Source of the DNA: Nageia nagi
Taxonomy: Eukaryota > Pinophyta
DNA: 64,000 nucleotides
NCBI GenBank assembly: GCA_050084985.1
Contig: JBITNC010000001.1
Coordinates: forward strand, 8,990,001-9,054,000
Reading direction: 5' to 3'
The notes under the pieces were generated by a model. The model was given only the letters and a program-made list of their open reading frames with translations, searched no databases and had not been told where the DNA came from. Shown piece by piece: positions 33,301 through 43,820 of the stretch. Position 1 is the stretch's first letter. Every line of letters starts with the position of its first letter. A program made the translations under genes and the position numbers.

Positions 33301-36300
33301 AGTACTCCTAGATTAGACAAAGAAAAATTAGTACGAGTGGAGGATTTGTCTCAAACTTTGAAGGAACCTTTGAGGAAGGCATGGGGAGGTAAGAAGGGAA
33401 GGAATCACCCAATTAAGGAAAGCGATCTTTATGGACGGCAGAAAAAGAGGGGAATCCAAGAAGAAGGCGAGAATGTAACACGGCAGAAACCTGATCAAGT
33501 GCAGAGTGTGTTAGACCCGGTCTCTTCCAGAACAAGGACAAGGAAGGCCCAGGTTGAGAACCTAAAAAGGAAAGAGCCCAATAAGCCCAAGGAACCGGAA
33601 CCTAATAACTTGGAAGAAATGGATAGTCTGAATCAAGTCCACATCAGCACTTCAAGGATAGCGGTATCACCAACCCAAACCAAAGAAGTAGGCATGAAAG
33701 TGTACAACAGAAGGAGAGTCAAGAGGAGCAGGCAGGGTAATAATCAAGGAAGTGGGATTGAACCAGAGAAGCAAGAGGATTCAGGTTTAGCAGCGCAAAA
33801 GCCTGCAGATGAAAGCCAAAGAGAGTATGACCGAGGCTCAAACAGGTAATGTGGAAGCTGCTGTACCTTTGGAAGTAATTAAAGTGCCAGTACTTGATGC
33901 AAAAGGGCAAGCTAGAAGACCAAAAGGAATCCCATTGCTACCCCCCAAAGATTATGGAATCTATAACAGTATGCTAATGGAAGCGATTGCTCAGGAAAGG
34001 AGAAAAGAGCTATATCTTTGAAACCACGCCAGATATTGATGAATTAGGCACAGAAAGAATGCTGAGAAAGGAGGAGATCAGGAATTTTATATTCAAAAAG
34101 CAATATTTGAAGTTTTTCAAGAACTGCTATAAGAAAATGACCTTCAAGTTCCCACACAAATATGGGTGGCTGTGTGGAAAACTACGATTGTTGCTACTTT
34201 CTAATTCTGCTTGCCTTGGTAACATGCCAATATGTCTTCTTAAGACACAAGTAAAGATACTCTAGCTTAGTTGTTGGATTTAAAATGCTGTAGTTTTGGC
34301 TTCTGTTTTAGTAACCGGGACTTGTTATGTAATTGTGTCAATCCAAGCATAGATGTCAGTTTTGCTATTAGAAATTTTGGGAGAAACAGGGGTGCTACGA
34401 TTTTGTTGCTTTATAATTAACAGTCGCTTCAATCATTGTGCTAGAGTCTCAGCTACAGCAGGTTTTGTACCCGGCTGATAGTAAATTTTGTCATCTCATT
34501 TACTGCTAAGTTTGATCAGATCAGAATTTCAGAACTAGCAGAAAAATTCCTTTGTGAGGGTTTTGAAGTCCCTCCAAAACTTCACTTTTTTATTAATACA
34601 AAATTGACCTTATTAATCAAAAGAAATAATGGCAAAGCATTTAGAGATAAATGGACATGCCAAAATTTAGATTTCTTAAATAGGTGATCAATCAGGATAT
34701 TGGACATAAAAAATTCACTGTTATGAAAATAGCAATCCTAAAAACTGGGGAGGCAGCATTTAGAAGAATACATAAAATGACTGGAACAGATAACTAAAGT
34801 ATAATAATGTCCCCCATGAAGGTCAGTAAAATCAAAATGTATGTTCAAAACTATTGAATAGGAACCCAGTTATTTAAAAATCAAAATTGATATTTAAAAA
34901 CTTGGACATATAATTCCTGGTTAATGATATGAAAGCTTAAATTGGTTGTAAAGAAACAAAAACATAATGGGTATGTACACAAGATACCCATACACATACT
35001 GAAATTATCACATAAAACCCCTATTGTGAATGAAAATTTTAAATAATTAATCCCAAAATGTAAATTAGATTTAAACTTCTCTAAGGATCATCCTTCCTTT
35101 ATCAAAATTCAAAATATATTCTAAAGATCAGCCTTTTCATTCAAAAAGATAACCAAGCATTTCTAAAATTCTTTACAAGAATTCATTAGTCTAAAATTCC
35201 AACTGAATTAACTTAAGCCATGATTTGAAAATGACACTTCGCATATGAAAATTAGAATGTTTTGAAGATCAGCCTTTTCATACAACTTTCCAAAAATTCA
35301 AAGCAGGGAAAACTTTAAGAGGGGGAAAATATTTTTTCAGTGTCAAAGGATAGGTCAATAAATTCATGTCACGAACTAAGAAAATGTATTTATTTCAAAA
35401 ACTAAGAGATACATGTATTAGAGATGAATGCTTGACAAATCCATTGATTTACTACAAAAATTTTGGAAAGTATTATAAATTTGTATGAATTTTGTGACCA
35501 ACATTAGAATATAGTTTATGAAAATTAGATGAAGTCTGATATGTAAAGATTGTTCAAAAAGAGTCCACCAAACATCTATTCCCTGTGAGTATGGAAGGGT
35601 CAGATCCTATCCTTGGGCAACTTTAACAAAATGGATTCTCTCTGTCATGGCAGATTAGCCAAAGGATAGCTTTGGTGTAGTTAAAGGAATAAAACCAAAT
35701 CACCTTACACAACTTTGAGAGAATGGATTCTCCTTGTCACTGCAGCTTATCTCAATAATAGCTTTGATGTAGATGAAAGCTTATGCATTATAATGTAATC
35801 AGCTATATGATATGATCATTTACTCATGAAAGGAATGGATCCCCTTGTTGCATCAGATGAGCCAAAGGGCATCTTTGATGTAGATGAATATTTACTCATC
35901 ATGATTTAACCAGCTGTATAAGATGATCACTTACTCATTATGAGGTAATCCGTTATATGAAGACAGATGCTTGCACCTACGTAGCACGTAGCAGTGTGCC
36001 TGAACAAAAATATACTCATGGTGAACGGAATGTCCCTTGTCGTGGAGGTTTACCTAAACGGCCACTTTGATGTAGATGAATGTTTACTCTCCATGATGTA
36101 AGCTATAAAAAGATCACTTCCTCATTATAATGTAATCAGTTATATACAAATGTTGAAACTATATAGTACATTAGAATGTGCCTAACAAGGATGTTTCTGA
36201 ACCACTTTGTAAAAAGGTTAATTCCCTTTCAACACCCCTTTTTAACCATTACCAAAAAATAAAGGTAATTTATATAATAATTTAGAGTGCAGTTCAACCA

Positions 36301-37660
36301 AACACACTAGCTCTATACAAAGGTAGAGACACTGGAACCAGTTGTCTTTGTAAAAGTAGTTGTACAAAGAAAAAGATATTGGTATCTAGAAAACATACAC
36401 AAAAGAATCCGCTACACAACTACAAAGACTTAGTAGTCTGAGACAATTTAGAATGCACCTCAACCTAACACGCTAGATCTCTATAAAGGCCGAGACAACA
36501 AAATCCAATTAGCAAATTTGTGAGCGTAAAAAATTAGCTGTATAAGATGCTGTCATCTATGTTACAAATTAAAGTGCACCTACACACAAAAAAAAAAATT
36601 ACCTATAGAAAGACAGAGATGTATTCGTCTATGTAATAATTTAAAGTGCAACTCAACCTAAAATTTTGGATGTCTTTTTATAGATACGCTGGAATCTTCG
36701 TGACAAATCGGAGTGCACCTCAATGAAAAATAAACAGCTATATTAAGGGGAGGATGCTGAAATCTATATGACAGATAGGGGAGCACCTCAAAAAAGCGAA
36801 AAAACGGATATAGAAAGACAGAGATGTTAGAATCTATTTAACAATTTAGACTGTGCCTCAAGGTAAAAGAATAAAAACTAACTCTATAGAGGCAGAGATG
36901 TTGGAATCTATGTAACAAATTAAAATGTGTCATATAAAAACAGCTATGTAGAGACAGAGATGTTGGAATCTATGTAACAGTTTAAAGAATCCCTCGTATA
37001 CTTAACTATATAAAAACAATTCAGAGGGTACCTAGAGGAAACAGCCACTATCTAAAGACATACATATTGGAACCTATGTAAGGGATGTTGCAATTTATGA
37101 AACAATTTAGAGCACGCCTCAACCTAAGGACCAACTATACAAAGACAGAGATGCTGGAATCATGAGTTCATGTAACGAACTAGAGTTTATCTAAAAGAAT
37201 CAGCTATACAAAGACAAAGGTGTTGGAATCTAAATACCAATTTAAAGTGCAACTCAACGACAAAAACCAGTCAAGCCAGAGATATCAAGTGAGAGACGCT
37301 GGAGTCTACGTAACCCATTGATATACTTCAGAAACACAGCTATACAATCGCAAAGACGCTGAAATGTATGTAACAAAACTGATTGAAGTGAGCCAAATAC
37401 CTACATTTCCAACTTTACGTTTACCTGGATGGCAAAGACGTTGGCTGAGGGGAATTATGGTGCCATCCCATAAAAGAAGCAGCTCGCCCGGCAACAACAA
37501 TAATGGCCAAAATCGCACAAATTGGAAGAAATATCTTGATCCTTACAGACCCAATATGTAATAGCAATTGCCTCAGCAACCTATTGTGAGGACCTCGCAT
37601 TCCCGCCTTTTCCTTTGCAGGGGAATAAGGCCCAATGCTCATAGGCCCCAACCCTGACAT
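27342..37660 (-). CDS. Exostosin-like glycosyltransferase, GT64 family (five exons)
   Basis: Exons on the minus strand: 37660-37425, 31507-31111, 30344-30184, 30047-29977, 27502-27342. Every intron is GT...AG and the pieces join in phase to 1026 bp, 341 residues plus TAA, close to the roughly 330-residue plant EXTL2-like proteins. Exon 1 supplies a type II signal anchor (IKIFLPICAILAIIVVAG, about residues 40-57). Exon 2 has TVLINTWKRNDLLKKSVAHY and the nucleotide-sugar/metal site VFSVDDDVIFPC (DDD at 174-176). Exon 3 has YTYGGWWSVWWMGTYSMVLS, exon 4 NCEDIAMSFLVANATG with the conserved acidic pair, exon 5 FEIGSTGISSIKGHNERRSR. Known relatives are Golgi transferases, some acting on glycosylinositol phosphorylceramides; the acceptor here is unknown. 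The ATG at 37660 follows an in-frame stop about 30 bp upstream. No disabling mutation is seen. It is the only convincing host gene in the window. Confidence 0.9.
27780..27900 (+). mobile_element. SINE-like tRNA-derived unit (plus)
   Basis: A B-box GGTTCAAATCC at 27824-27834 is preceded by an A-box-like TAGAGGAATCAG at 27780-27791, a spacing typical of tRNA-derived SINE heads. The arm around the B-box pairs only weakly (GTGGG with CCTGC), so it is not a working tRNA. The body and tail are not clearly delimited. Confidence 0.4.
27890..27990 (-). mobile_element. SINE-like tRNA-derived unit (minus)
   Basis: On the minus strand an A-box-like TAGCCTGATGG (27978-27968) is followed 32 nt later by the B-box GGTTCAAATCC (27935-27925), flanked by GACCTA and CTCAGG. 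This head structure is typical of plant tRNA-derived SINEs. It faces the plus-strand unit, so the two form an inverted pair inside GT64 intron 4. No poly(A)/T tail or target duplication was identified. Confidence 0.5.
30345..31110 (-). other. GT64 intron 2 (766 bp)
   Basis: Donor GTATGC at 31110 and acceptor CTTCAAAG at 30345. No repeat or internal gene recognised. Confidence 0.85.
32530..34265 (+). pseudogene. Uncharacterised repeat-type ORF, antisense inside GT64 intron 1
   Basis: One plus-strand frame runs from about 32530 to 33849 with only two stops, both TGA (32854 and 33118). It reads KNQKEVEAWQILSNEGMQEF, VNGLEVVFNCQTISKAIHME (32690) and VVLAYHFALLNHFKFMEEEF (32908), then a 238-codon Lys/Glu/Arg-rich, probably disordered region from 33133 (IKIRIKIPKLPEQN, RKAWGGKKGRN). 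At 33809-34021 the sense continues in another phase (VLDAKGQARRPKGIPLLPPK), then shifts again. The globular start faintly recalls plant 'putative transposon protein' or plant-mobile-domain folds, a tentative comparison. Composition is richer in G/C than the intron around it. Probably a fairly young mobile-element gene; a captured host gene is the alternative. Confidence 0.45.
35560..36130. repeat. Degenerate tandem repeat in GT64 intron 1 (family 1)
   Basis: About four diverged units share gaatggatt(c)tc(c)ttgtc, a following agc(t/c)tttgatgtagatgaa block and an actcat-atgatgtaatcagctata block (near 35630, 35715, 35840 and 36020). Unit length is irregular, roughly 95-190 bp. Confidence 0.6.
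36270..37370. repeat. Degenerate tandem repeat in GT64 intron 1 (family 2)
   Basis: A dozen or so diverged units carry the phrases agacagagatg(t/c)tggaatctatgtaac, then aatttaaagtgcacctcaac, then aacagctata, at about 60-100 bp spacing. Examples start near 36600, 36810, 36890, 36950, 37145 and 37210. The last units run to within about 60 bp of exon 1. Confidence 0.65.
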
Positions 37661-38497
37661 GCCGATCCCATCAACTGCCTCAAATCTCTAAAAAAAATAT
37701 ATGATGATTTAAGAAGGCTTGATGAAGATCGCGTGATGTCTGAAATTTTCTATGATGAATTTCTTTCCGGTTCAATGCTGTTTTCGTTGAGACTTGAATA
37801 GGGTTCGATCGCGTGATGTTTGAAATTTTCTATGATGAAGATCCGCAGGATTCGATCGTGAGACCTCTTCTTGCGTAGTGGTAGGATTCGACTGGCCTGC
37901 TGGTCAGCAGATACGTGTAGCTTTTTGTCAAGGGGTGTTTGGGAGGCTACGTAAGCCAACAAGTGAAAAGGTCCATTTTGACGGTCAACCCGCCCAAATG
38001 ATTGAAGTTTTGGATTTTTTTTTTTTTAAATATAGTTGGTAGTTGATTATTACCGATTTATATTTTGAAATTAGATTTTGTATGTATGAGTAGTTTTTTT
38101 TTCTTAAAGTTGTTTTGGAGCTATATCAATCTCATTTACATCAACAAGAAATTTTCAATTGAACTTTATAATATATCATCAATATTTTAGGGTAGAGTTT
38201 TGAAGTTTTGAACTTGGATCTATTTTCACACCCACTCTCCGTCACTCCTCTAACATGAGTTGACATTAATTAGATTTTTTAATACTTAAGTTCTATAAAC
38301 TATGTTGAAGAAATATCATTTTAATATGGTTTCTAGTTAAAATATTTTATTTTATTTTTAAATTGGGATTGTATAAGGATTTTGTTGATTGATTTTTCTC
38401 ATCACCAAGAAAAATTAGGACAATAAGGGGTTCAAAACCCTCCTTTTGAGACAAGGTGGTCCTCTAATAAGATAACTTGATCTTTTTCCCTCACTAG
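37661..38497 (-). promoter_or_regulatory. Presumed GT64 promoter and 5' UTR region
   Basis: Sequence upstream of the GT64 start codon. A T-tract followed by AG just above the start (minus TTTTTTTTAG near 37690) could be the acceptor of a 5' UTR intron. A 33-bp direct repeat lies at 37727-37759 and 37807-37839. An open frame at 37750-37962 (minus) spans these repeats and has no recognisable motif. I see no clear TATA box. Assignment is by position only. Confidence 0.4.
37727..37839. repeat. 33-bp direct repeat upstream of GT64
   Basis: Copies at 37727-37759 and 37807-37839, 80 bp apart, start gatcgcgtgatgt and end ttctatgatgaa with one mismatch. The repeat includes a CpG-containing GATCGCG motif. 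Confidence 0.9.
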
Positions 38498-38973
38498 TAT
38501 GAACTAGTATGTGTAGCACTATTTAGTTATCTAAGTGTGATGAACTAGTATGTGCAACAATGTTTAGTTATTCAACTCTGAAGAACTAGTATGTGTAGCA
38601 GTGTTTAGTTATCCATGTGTGAGGAACTAGTATGTGCATTGTTGGCACTGTTTAGTTATCCATATATGAGAAACTAGTATGTGCATTGTTAGCACTATTT
38701 AGTTATCCATGTGTGATGAACTAGTATGTGAAACACTATTTAGTTATCCATGTGTGATGAACTAGTATATGCAACACTATTTAGTTATCTATGTGCGACG
38801 AACTAGTATGTGCATTGTTACCATTGTTTAGTTATCCATGTGTGATGAACTAATATATGCAACACTATTTAGTTATCCATTTATGATGAACTAGTATGTG
38901 CAACATGTTTAGTTATCCATGTGTGATGAACTAATATATGCAACACTATTTAGTTATCCATTTATGATGAACT
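38498..38973. repeat. Minisatellite of about 41-47 bp units
   Basis: Around twelve tandem copies of gaactagtatgtgcaacac, then tatttagttatccatgtgtgat; some units replace the middle with cattgttggcactg. The array ends exactly where the LTR of gypsy element C begins (38974), and the putative target duplication GAACT (38969-38973) is part of the repeat unit, so C probably inserted into the array. Confidence 0.9.
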
Positions 38974-39615
38974 TGTAGTCCTGAAATAATGCAATTAATT
39001 ATTTATGGGGGTTAATTAATGCATTATTGGTCTACTTATTTTTTATTGATGCATATATCTGAAATATGGTAATAACGCATAACAAAAAGATACTTGTGCC
39101 CAATTATATCACATGTTCATTCCACTAGGATAAATATACATAAAAGATAAGCATACATTCATTCAATTGCATGTTGTTGGCATCCTATACTTGACACATT
39201 GCTAACAGCTTAAGATAAGCAATATAACAAATGTAATAAAGAATGTAACAACGAGCGAATGAAAGAGTTATTAGATAGCAAACATAAGATATAATTTACA
39301 AATAATATTTGTGCATAATAGAGTGATTTAACATGTGCTAGAGTCTCTCTAGGGTCCTCCTCATATTCATTTTCTGTGACCTCTCTTTTAGAGATGATCC
39401 CCTTAGATCTTGTGAATATGTTTTAAGTCATCTTTGATGCCTATATATATATGATACAAGTTTACATGACTTTGACCTTTTTGAACTCTTGTACATGCCA
39501 CAAGGGTCCACTAGACATATTACATAGCTTTGACATGAATTAGGGTATTATTTAACCCCTTTTACATAACACATCATTGAAGCTTTAAATAATAATTCAT
39601 TTTTAGGCGTCTACA
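38974..39615 (-). repeat. 3' LTR of gypsy element C
   Basis: A 642-bp block begins TGTAGTCCTG and ends GGCGTCTACA (5-bp inverted ends TGTAG/CTACA) and abuts a purine tract on the inside. The partner LTR is outside the window, so the left boundary rests on the inverted ends and on the edge of the minisatellite. Confidence 0.65.
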
Positions 39616-39635
39616 TTTGCCCCTCTTTAGGGGGT
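39616..39635 (-). other. Polypurine tract of element C
   Basis: The minus strand reads ccctaaagaggggcaaa directly before the LTR, the expected position for the plus-strand primer in gypsy elements. Confidence 0.7.
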
Positions 39636-41269
39636 GAAGAAATGAAATTACATGTCCAAAGAAGATGTGTAGAAGAATTTTTTTTTGAGACTTTTGAACT
39701 CTTTGTTGTACTATCCCTTGTTGTTGTTGTTATTGATGATGATGAGGGTCCCTTACTATCATCTTTTGAATTGGATGCCCCAGGAAAGATCTTTGAATGG
39801 TGAGACCAAGGCAAAATCTGATGAAGAATCTCTCTTCAAGAATGATGTCGTGTAGATGATAGAAATGATTGTGCTATCAAGTAGTTTTATGGTCCTATAT
39901 CCAATTTTGGAGATAAAAAATGTATTTTTGCCCCTTGTACTACTTCAACCATGAATCTGGTCATTCTATCATTTTTGATACTCAAGAACCATTCGCACTT
40001 ACATCCATACCTTGAAATAGAGAGGATATGCTTTGAATAAGATGGAATGATGATGAAATGGATGCTGCTAATGGCATAAGAACAATATGCATATCACTAG
40101 CGATGTGGAAATCTATGTATTTTCTTTTGCTCTTTGGGATGTAAAAACATACAATGAAGTGTCAGTCATAAATATATGGTGGATGCAAAGTGAGTTGCAT
40201 TTTCCATTGATAATGAATCAATGTCAGCAATCTACTTATGGTTGCATCATCAATTTATCTTTTAAATGAGTGAACTCTCATTAGCCACATCATTGGTCAT
40301 CGATGATCATACATTTTTATGTCTATGATCCGAATACAGTATGCTTTGGATTGGTTCAAAGCAAAACCCATATGGATACACAATAAGTTGTATCATCCAT
40401 TGATGATGAATCAATGTCAACAACTTGCTCACAATTGTATCTCCAGTTTTCTTTTAAGTGAGTGAACTCTCACTAGCCATGTCGTTGGCCATCAATGATC
40501 ATACATTTTATGTCTATGATCCAAAGATAGTATGCTTTAGATTGGTTCAAAGCAAAAACCATATGGATACATAGTAAGTTACATCATCCATTGATGATGA
40601 ATCAATATCAACAACTTGCTCATAGCTATATCATTGATTTTCTTTTAAGTGAGTGAACTCTCACTAGCCGTGTCATTGGCCATCGATGATCATACATTTT
40701 TATGTCTATGATATAAAGACATTTGGACTGTCATTTCTCTTTTCTCTTTATTTTTCTTTCTTTTTTTTTGTCATACTGTTGGCACTATGGGAATAGTCTT
40801 CTACATTGTTGACATCGTAGAAATCCCTAAATTTTGCTAAAATAAAATTATTTTATCTTCTAATAGGCAAAGTCTACTGATTCATCATACTTATAGCTGA
40901 ATAAGCTAAAAAAGGGGGTAAGGGAAGCCATCTTGTCACACGCATGAAACATGCGATAACCCAAATCCACCACATCATCATTTGGGTAACATTCATGAAT
41001 CAACAACATATGGAAGAGAATAGTGTTATTTAGAGCTACAAGAAATGTTGCATAGAATGTAGAGTGAATTTTAGAATGGAAGATAACACTTCTCAAGTTC
41101 CTTTGTTCTACATTTTTTTTGGCTATGTCAGTGTCAAGCTACTTGCAGTGCACACCACTAGTGTCGTGGGATTTTTTGTATTTTTAAAAAAATAAAATAA
41201 AATTTTACATGCCCCTGCTCATGAATTTTGTGTTTTATGGGGCATGATGCTATCATTTTTAAGCATAGA
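39636..41269 (-). other. 3' untranslated region of element C
   Basis: No coding domain seen between integrase and polypurine tract. It contains the 191-bp tandem repeats (40180-40730) and a CT-rich tract near 40735-40765. A 78-codon minus frame at 40860-41096 has no motif. A long 3' UTR is usual for the Tat/Ogre lineage. Confidence 0.6.
40180..40730. repeat. 191-bp tandem repeat, about 2.9 copies
   Basis: The phrase gagtgaactctca starts at 40268, 40460 and 40651 (periods 192 and 191). Each is followed by catcgatgatcatacattt-like and ggttcaaagcaaaa-like blocks and a catccattgatgatgaatcaatg block. Copies are well conserved relative to each other. Confidence 0.9.
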
Positions 41270-41876
41270 ATCATTTAATATGGATAGCATTGAATATCTT
41301 TGGTTCTTCTTTTCCATCCATGGATGATATTCTATATGCACCTAATCCTGTTGCATCAATTACAACATATGGGCCCAACCAATTGGGTTCAAACTTACCT
41401 TTTACTTCATCATTTGCTATTATTTTGTTGATATTTTATTTCAACACTAAATCCCCTATTTTGAATTCTTTTTCTTTGATCTTCTTACCAAATGCTCTCT
41501 TGAGTTTTGCATGATATACCTTTTGATATTCAATGGCTCTGATTTGTTTTTCATCTAATGATTTCAACTACTACAACCTTGCTTTTCATGCATCTTCATT
41601 AGGTATTTCACCTTATAAGGAAATTATAAGAGATTGAATATCCAACTCAAGTGGGACAATAGTTTCATCTCCATATACCAATGAAAATGGTGTTGCCCCA
41701 GTGGCGATACGAATATTGGTTGTATAGGCCCATAATGCATATGGTAATTGCTCATGCCAATATTTCTTGTATTTATCCCATGTTTTAGCAAGTATGCTCT
41801 TGCTTGTCTTATTTGTGGCTTCAGCTTGACCATTACCTTGAGGGTAATAGATGGAAGAAAAGGTTTGTGTAATATG
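41270..41876 (-). pseudogene. Element C integrase, C-terminal half
   Basis: The minus strand from the junction reads SSIYYPQGNGQAEATNK (near 41850, containing the catalytic Glu region), YWHEQLPYALWAYTTN, ATGATPFSLVYGDETIVPLE, then the GPY/F module (FEPNWLGPYVVIDATGLGAY near 41370) and ISSMDGKE. These are conserved gypsy integrase blocks. A stop near 41580 and others interrupt the frame. The N-terminal half is at 60711-61190, displaced 18.8 kb by element A. Confidence 0.85.
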
Positions 41877-42373
41877 TGAAGGATTTGAACTAGATCTAAA
41901 CAAATCCTCTAGGACCTAAGACTAGGAAGCTAAATCATTCATCATCTACAATTCTAAGAACATCATTCACACAATATGACACCAATATAATGTGGTTCCT
42001 CCTTCCTTGGGAGTACATCCACAACTAGTTCTCTATTCTCAATCTATGCCTCTCTTACAACTATTCTCTTGCTCTCTCCTACACAACCAAGTAGAGTAAT
42101 CTTACTCCAAAACTTAGATATGTTACAAGAGGAGAGGCCCTCTATTGATAGATTGAGAGCACCTCCCTAACCTTCCTTTAACCCAAGGGTAAGGTTAGGG
42201 TTACATTAAATGTATCACCTAACTTCAACCTACCAACTAACCACTTTGGTAAAGTCAAAGTCTACATATTAAATAATTCAATTAATCTCTTAAGGTATCT
42301 ACATACCATTAAGTGATTAATTAAATTTACAAGGAGTTTAGATATTCACAATATTTCATTACAAATTCTAACA
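41877..42373 (-). repeat. 3' LTR of element A
   Basis: Starts TGAAGGATTTGAAC, ends ACAAATTCTAACA. On the element strand the TATA-like box reads CTATCAATAGAGGG here against CTATAAATAGAGGG in the other copy. Also carries the GGATGTACTCCCAAG block shared with the solo LTR at 1029-1512. Confidence 0.95.
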
Positions 42374-42386
42374 CTCCCCCTTAATG
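42374..42386 (-). other. Polypurine tract of element A
   Basis: The minus strand reads cattaagggggag directly before the 3' LTR. Confidence 0.85.
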
Positions 42387-43280
42387 CAATATTGGGATAG
42401 AGCGTAGAAGAGAGAAGAGAGAGAGTAAGAGAGAGTTCTCCTCCATAGAGATACAAGTGGAGATGAGAACTTTTACATATTTGAAAATCTTTTTGAGAAC
42501 TAGTATGAGACTCACTACATTACCATTTGACAAAAAATGGTTTACAATACAATCATTAACCACAACTGGTTTCATTGTACATAGTAGTCGATCAACTTTA
42601 AGCTGACATGTGAGTCTCCATGAGCTTGCTTTCACAAGGTGAGTAACCTGCATTTCTGAAGAAGATCCTACATGCTACAAGCAACTCATGAATAAAATCA
42701 GTTAGATGCATCATATATTCAAATAAGAGAATCAAATAATGCCATCTTATAAATAACTGATCAATGGTGCACTATAAGCCATCATAGAGATGCCAAGCCA
42801 TCAATCATAGTCACCTGTTGTTTATAGTCATGTGTTGATTTTAAATAGAGCATAAAAATTGTACAATGAGTTTCTCACGCAGAGCAAACTCACCACGGAG
42901 GTATAGAATGTACAATAAGTTCCTCACACAGAGTGAACTTACCACGGAGGCATATTAATTATATGCTCAAAATTTGTACAACAAGTTTCTCACACAGAAC
43001 AAACTCACCACGGAGGTATAAAATGTACAACAAGTTTGTCATGCAGAGCAAACTTACCACTGAGGTATAAAATAATCAACACTCTATAACAACAATTGTA
43101 CAACAAGTTTGTCACGTAGAGCAAACTTACCACGGAGGTCTAGAATGTACAATCAAAAAGGCCTCTTAGAGGTGAAGTTGTCATCACTAACAAAAGTTTA
43201 AAATCACTAACAAAAGTTTAAACTTCACTCCCCCTTGAGGGCAACTTCACCAACCCAAGAGAATCCCTAAGCTTGCAGAA
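42387..43280 (-). other. Element A region between RNase H and 3' LTR
   Basis: No coding. It holds an irregular tandem repeat on the plus strand with units of about 60-90 bp (tgtacaa(c/t)aagttt(c/g)tcac, gcagagcaaact, caccacggaggtataaaat), about five copies between 42860 and 43150. Confidence 0.7.
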
Positions 43281-43820
43281 CTAAGCTTCAGGAAGGGGCT
43301 TGGTGAACAAATCAGCGGAGTTTTCTATAGATGGACAATACTGCAAGTGTATGATGTCATCTAGAACCTTCTCCCTGATAAAATGAGCTTGGATTTCTAC
43401 ATGTTTGGTTCGCTGATGGAACACAGGATTCTTAGCCAAAGAGATAGCCGATTGATTGTCTGATGAAATAAGAGATGGGCCATTTTGCTTATACCCAATT
43501 TTGTGTAAAAGATGCCTCAGCCAAATAGCATCTTGGGTAGCAACAGACATGGCTCGATATTTAGCTTCAGTGGTAGAAAGAGTCACAGTAGGTTGCTGCT
43601 TGGAAGCCCAAGAGATAGCACCTGAACCAATGCTAAACACATATGCAAAGGTTGATTTTCTATCATCTCTATCTCCCCCATAATCAGAATCTGAGAACCC
43701 TGAGAGAACAATCGAGGGCACTTTGGAATACTTAAGAGCAAGATCCTTTTTCCCTGCGACATACCTTAAGATTTGCTTAACAGCATTGAGGTGTTCAACA
43801 TATGGTTTTTGCATGAATCA
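43281..43820 (-). pseudogene. Element A RNase H domain
   Basis: Reads GFSDSDYGGDRDDRKSTFAY, VTLSTTEAKYRAMSVATQDA, SDNQSAISLAKNPVFHQRTK and HVEIQAHFIREKVLDD, the usual copia RNase H with D, E and D residues present. It ends with FTKPLPEA and a stop at 43281. It is separated from RT only by a TGA at 43818 (context MA-stop-FMQKP, where related elements have Arg), in the same frame. RNase H removes template RNA during cDNA synthesis. Confidence 0.9.

Larger units (their letters stand above)
31508..37424 (-). other. GT64 intron 1 (5.9 kb)
   Basis: Donor GTAAAC at 37424 and acceptor TTGTTGCAG at 31508. It contains a plus-strand repeat-type ORF (32530-34265) and two degenerate tandem arrays (35560-36130 and 36270-37370). 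The stretches 31508-32500 and 34600-35500 show nothing recognisable beyond AT-rich DNA. Confidence 0.8.

Noticed and set aside
37750-37962. 70-codon minus-strand ORF upstream of GT64
   Set aside because: It spans the 33-bp direct repeats and has no recognisable domain; it more likely belongs to the 5' region.
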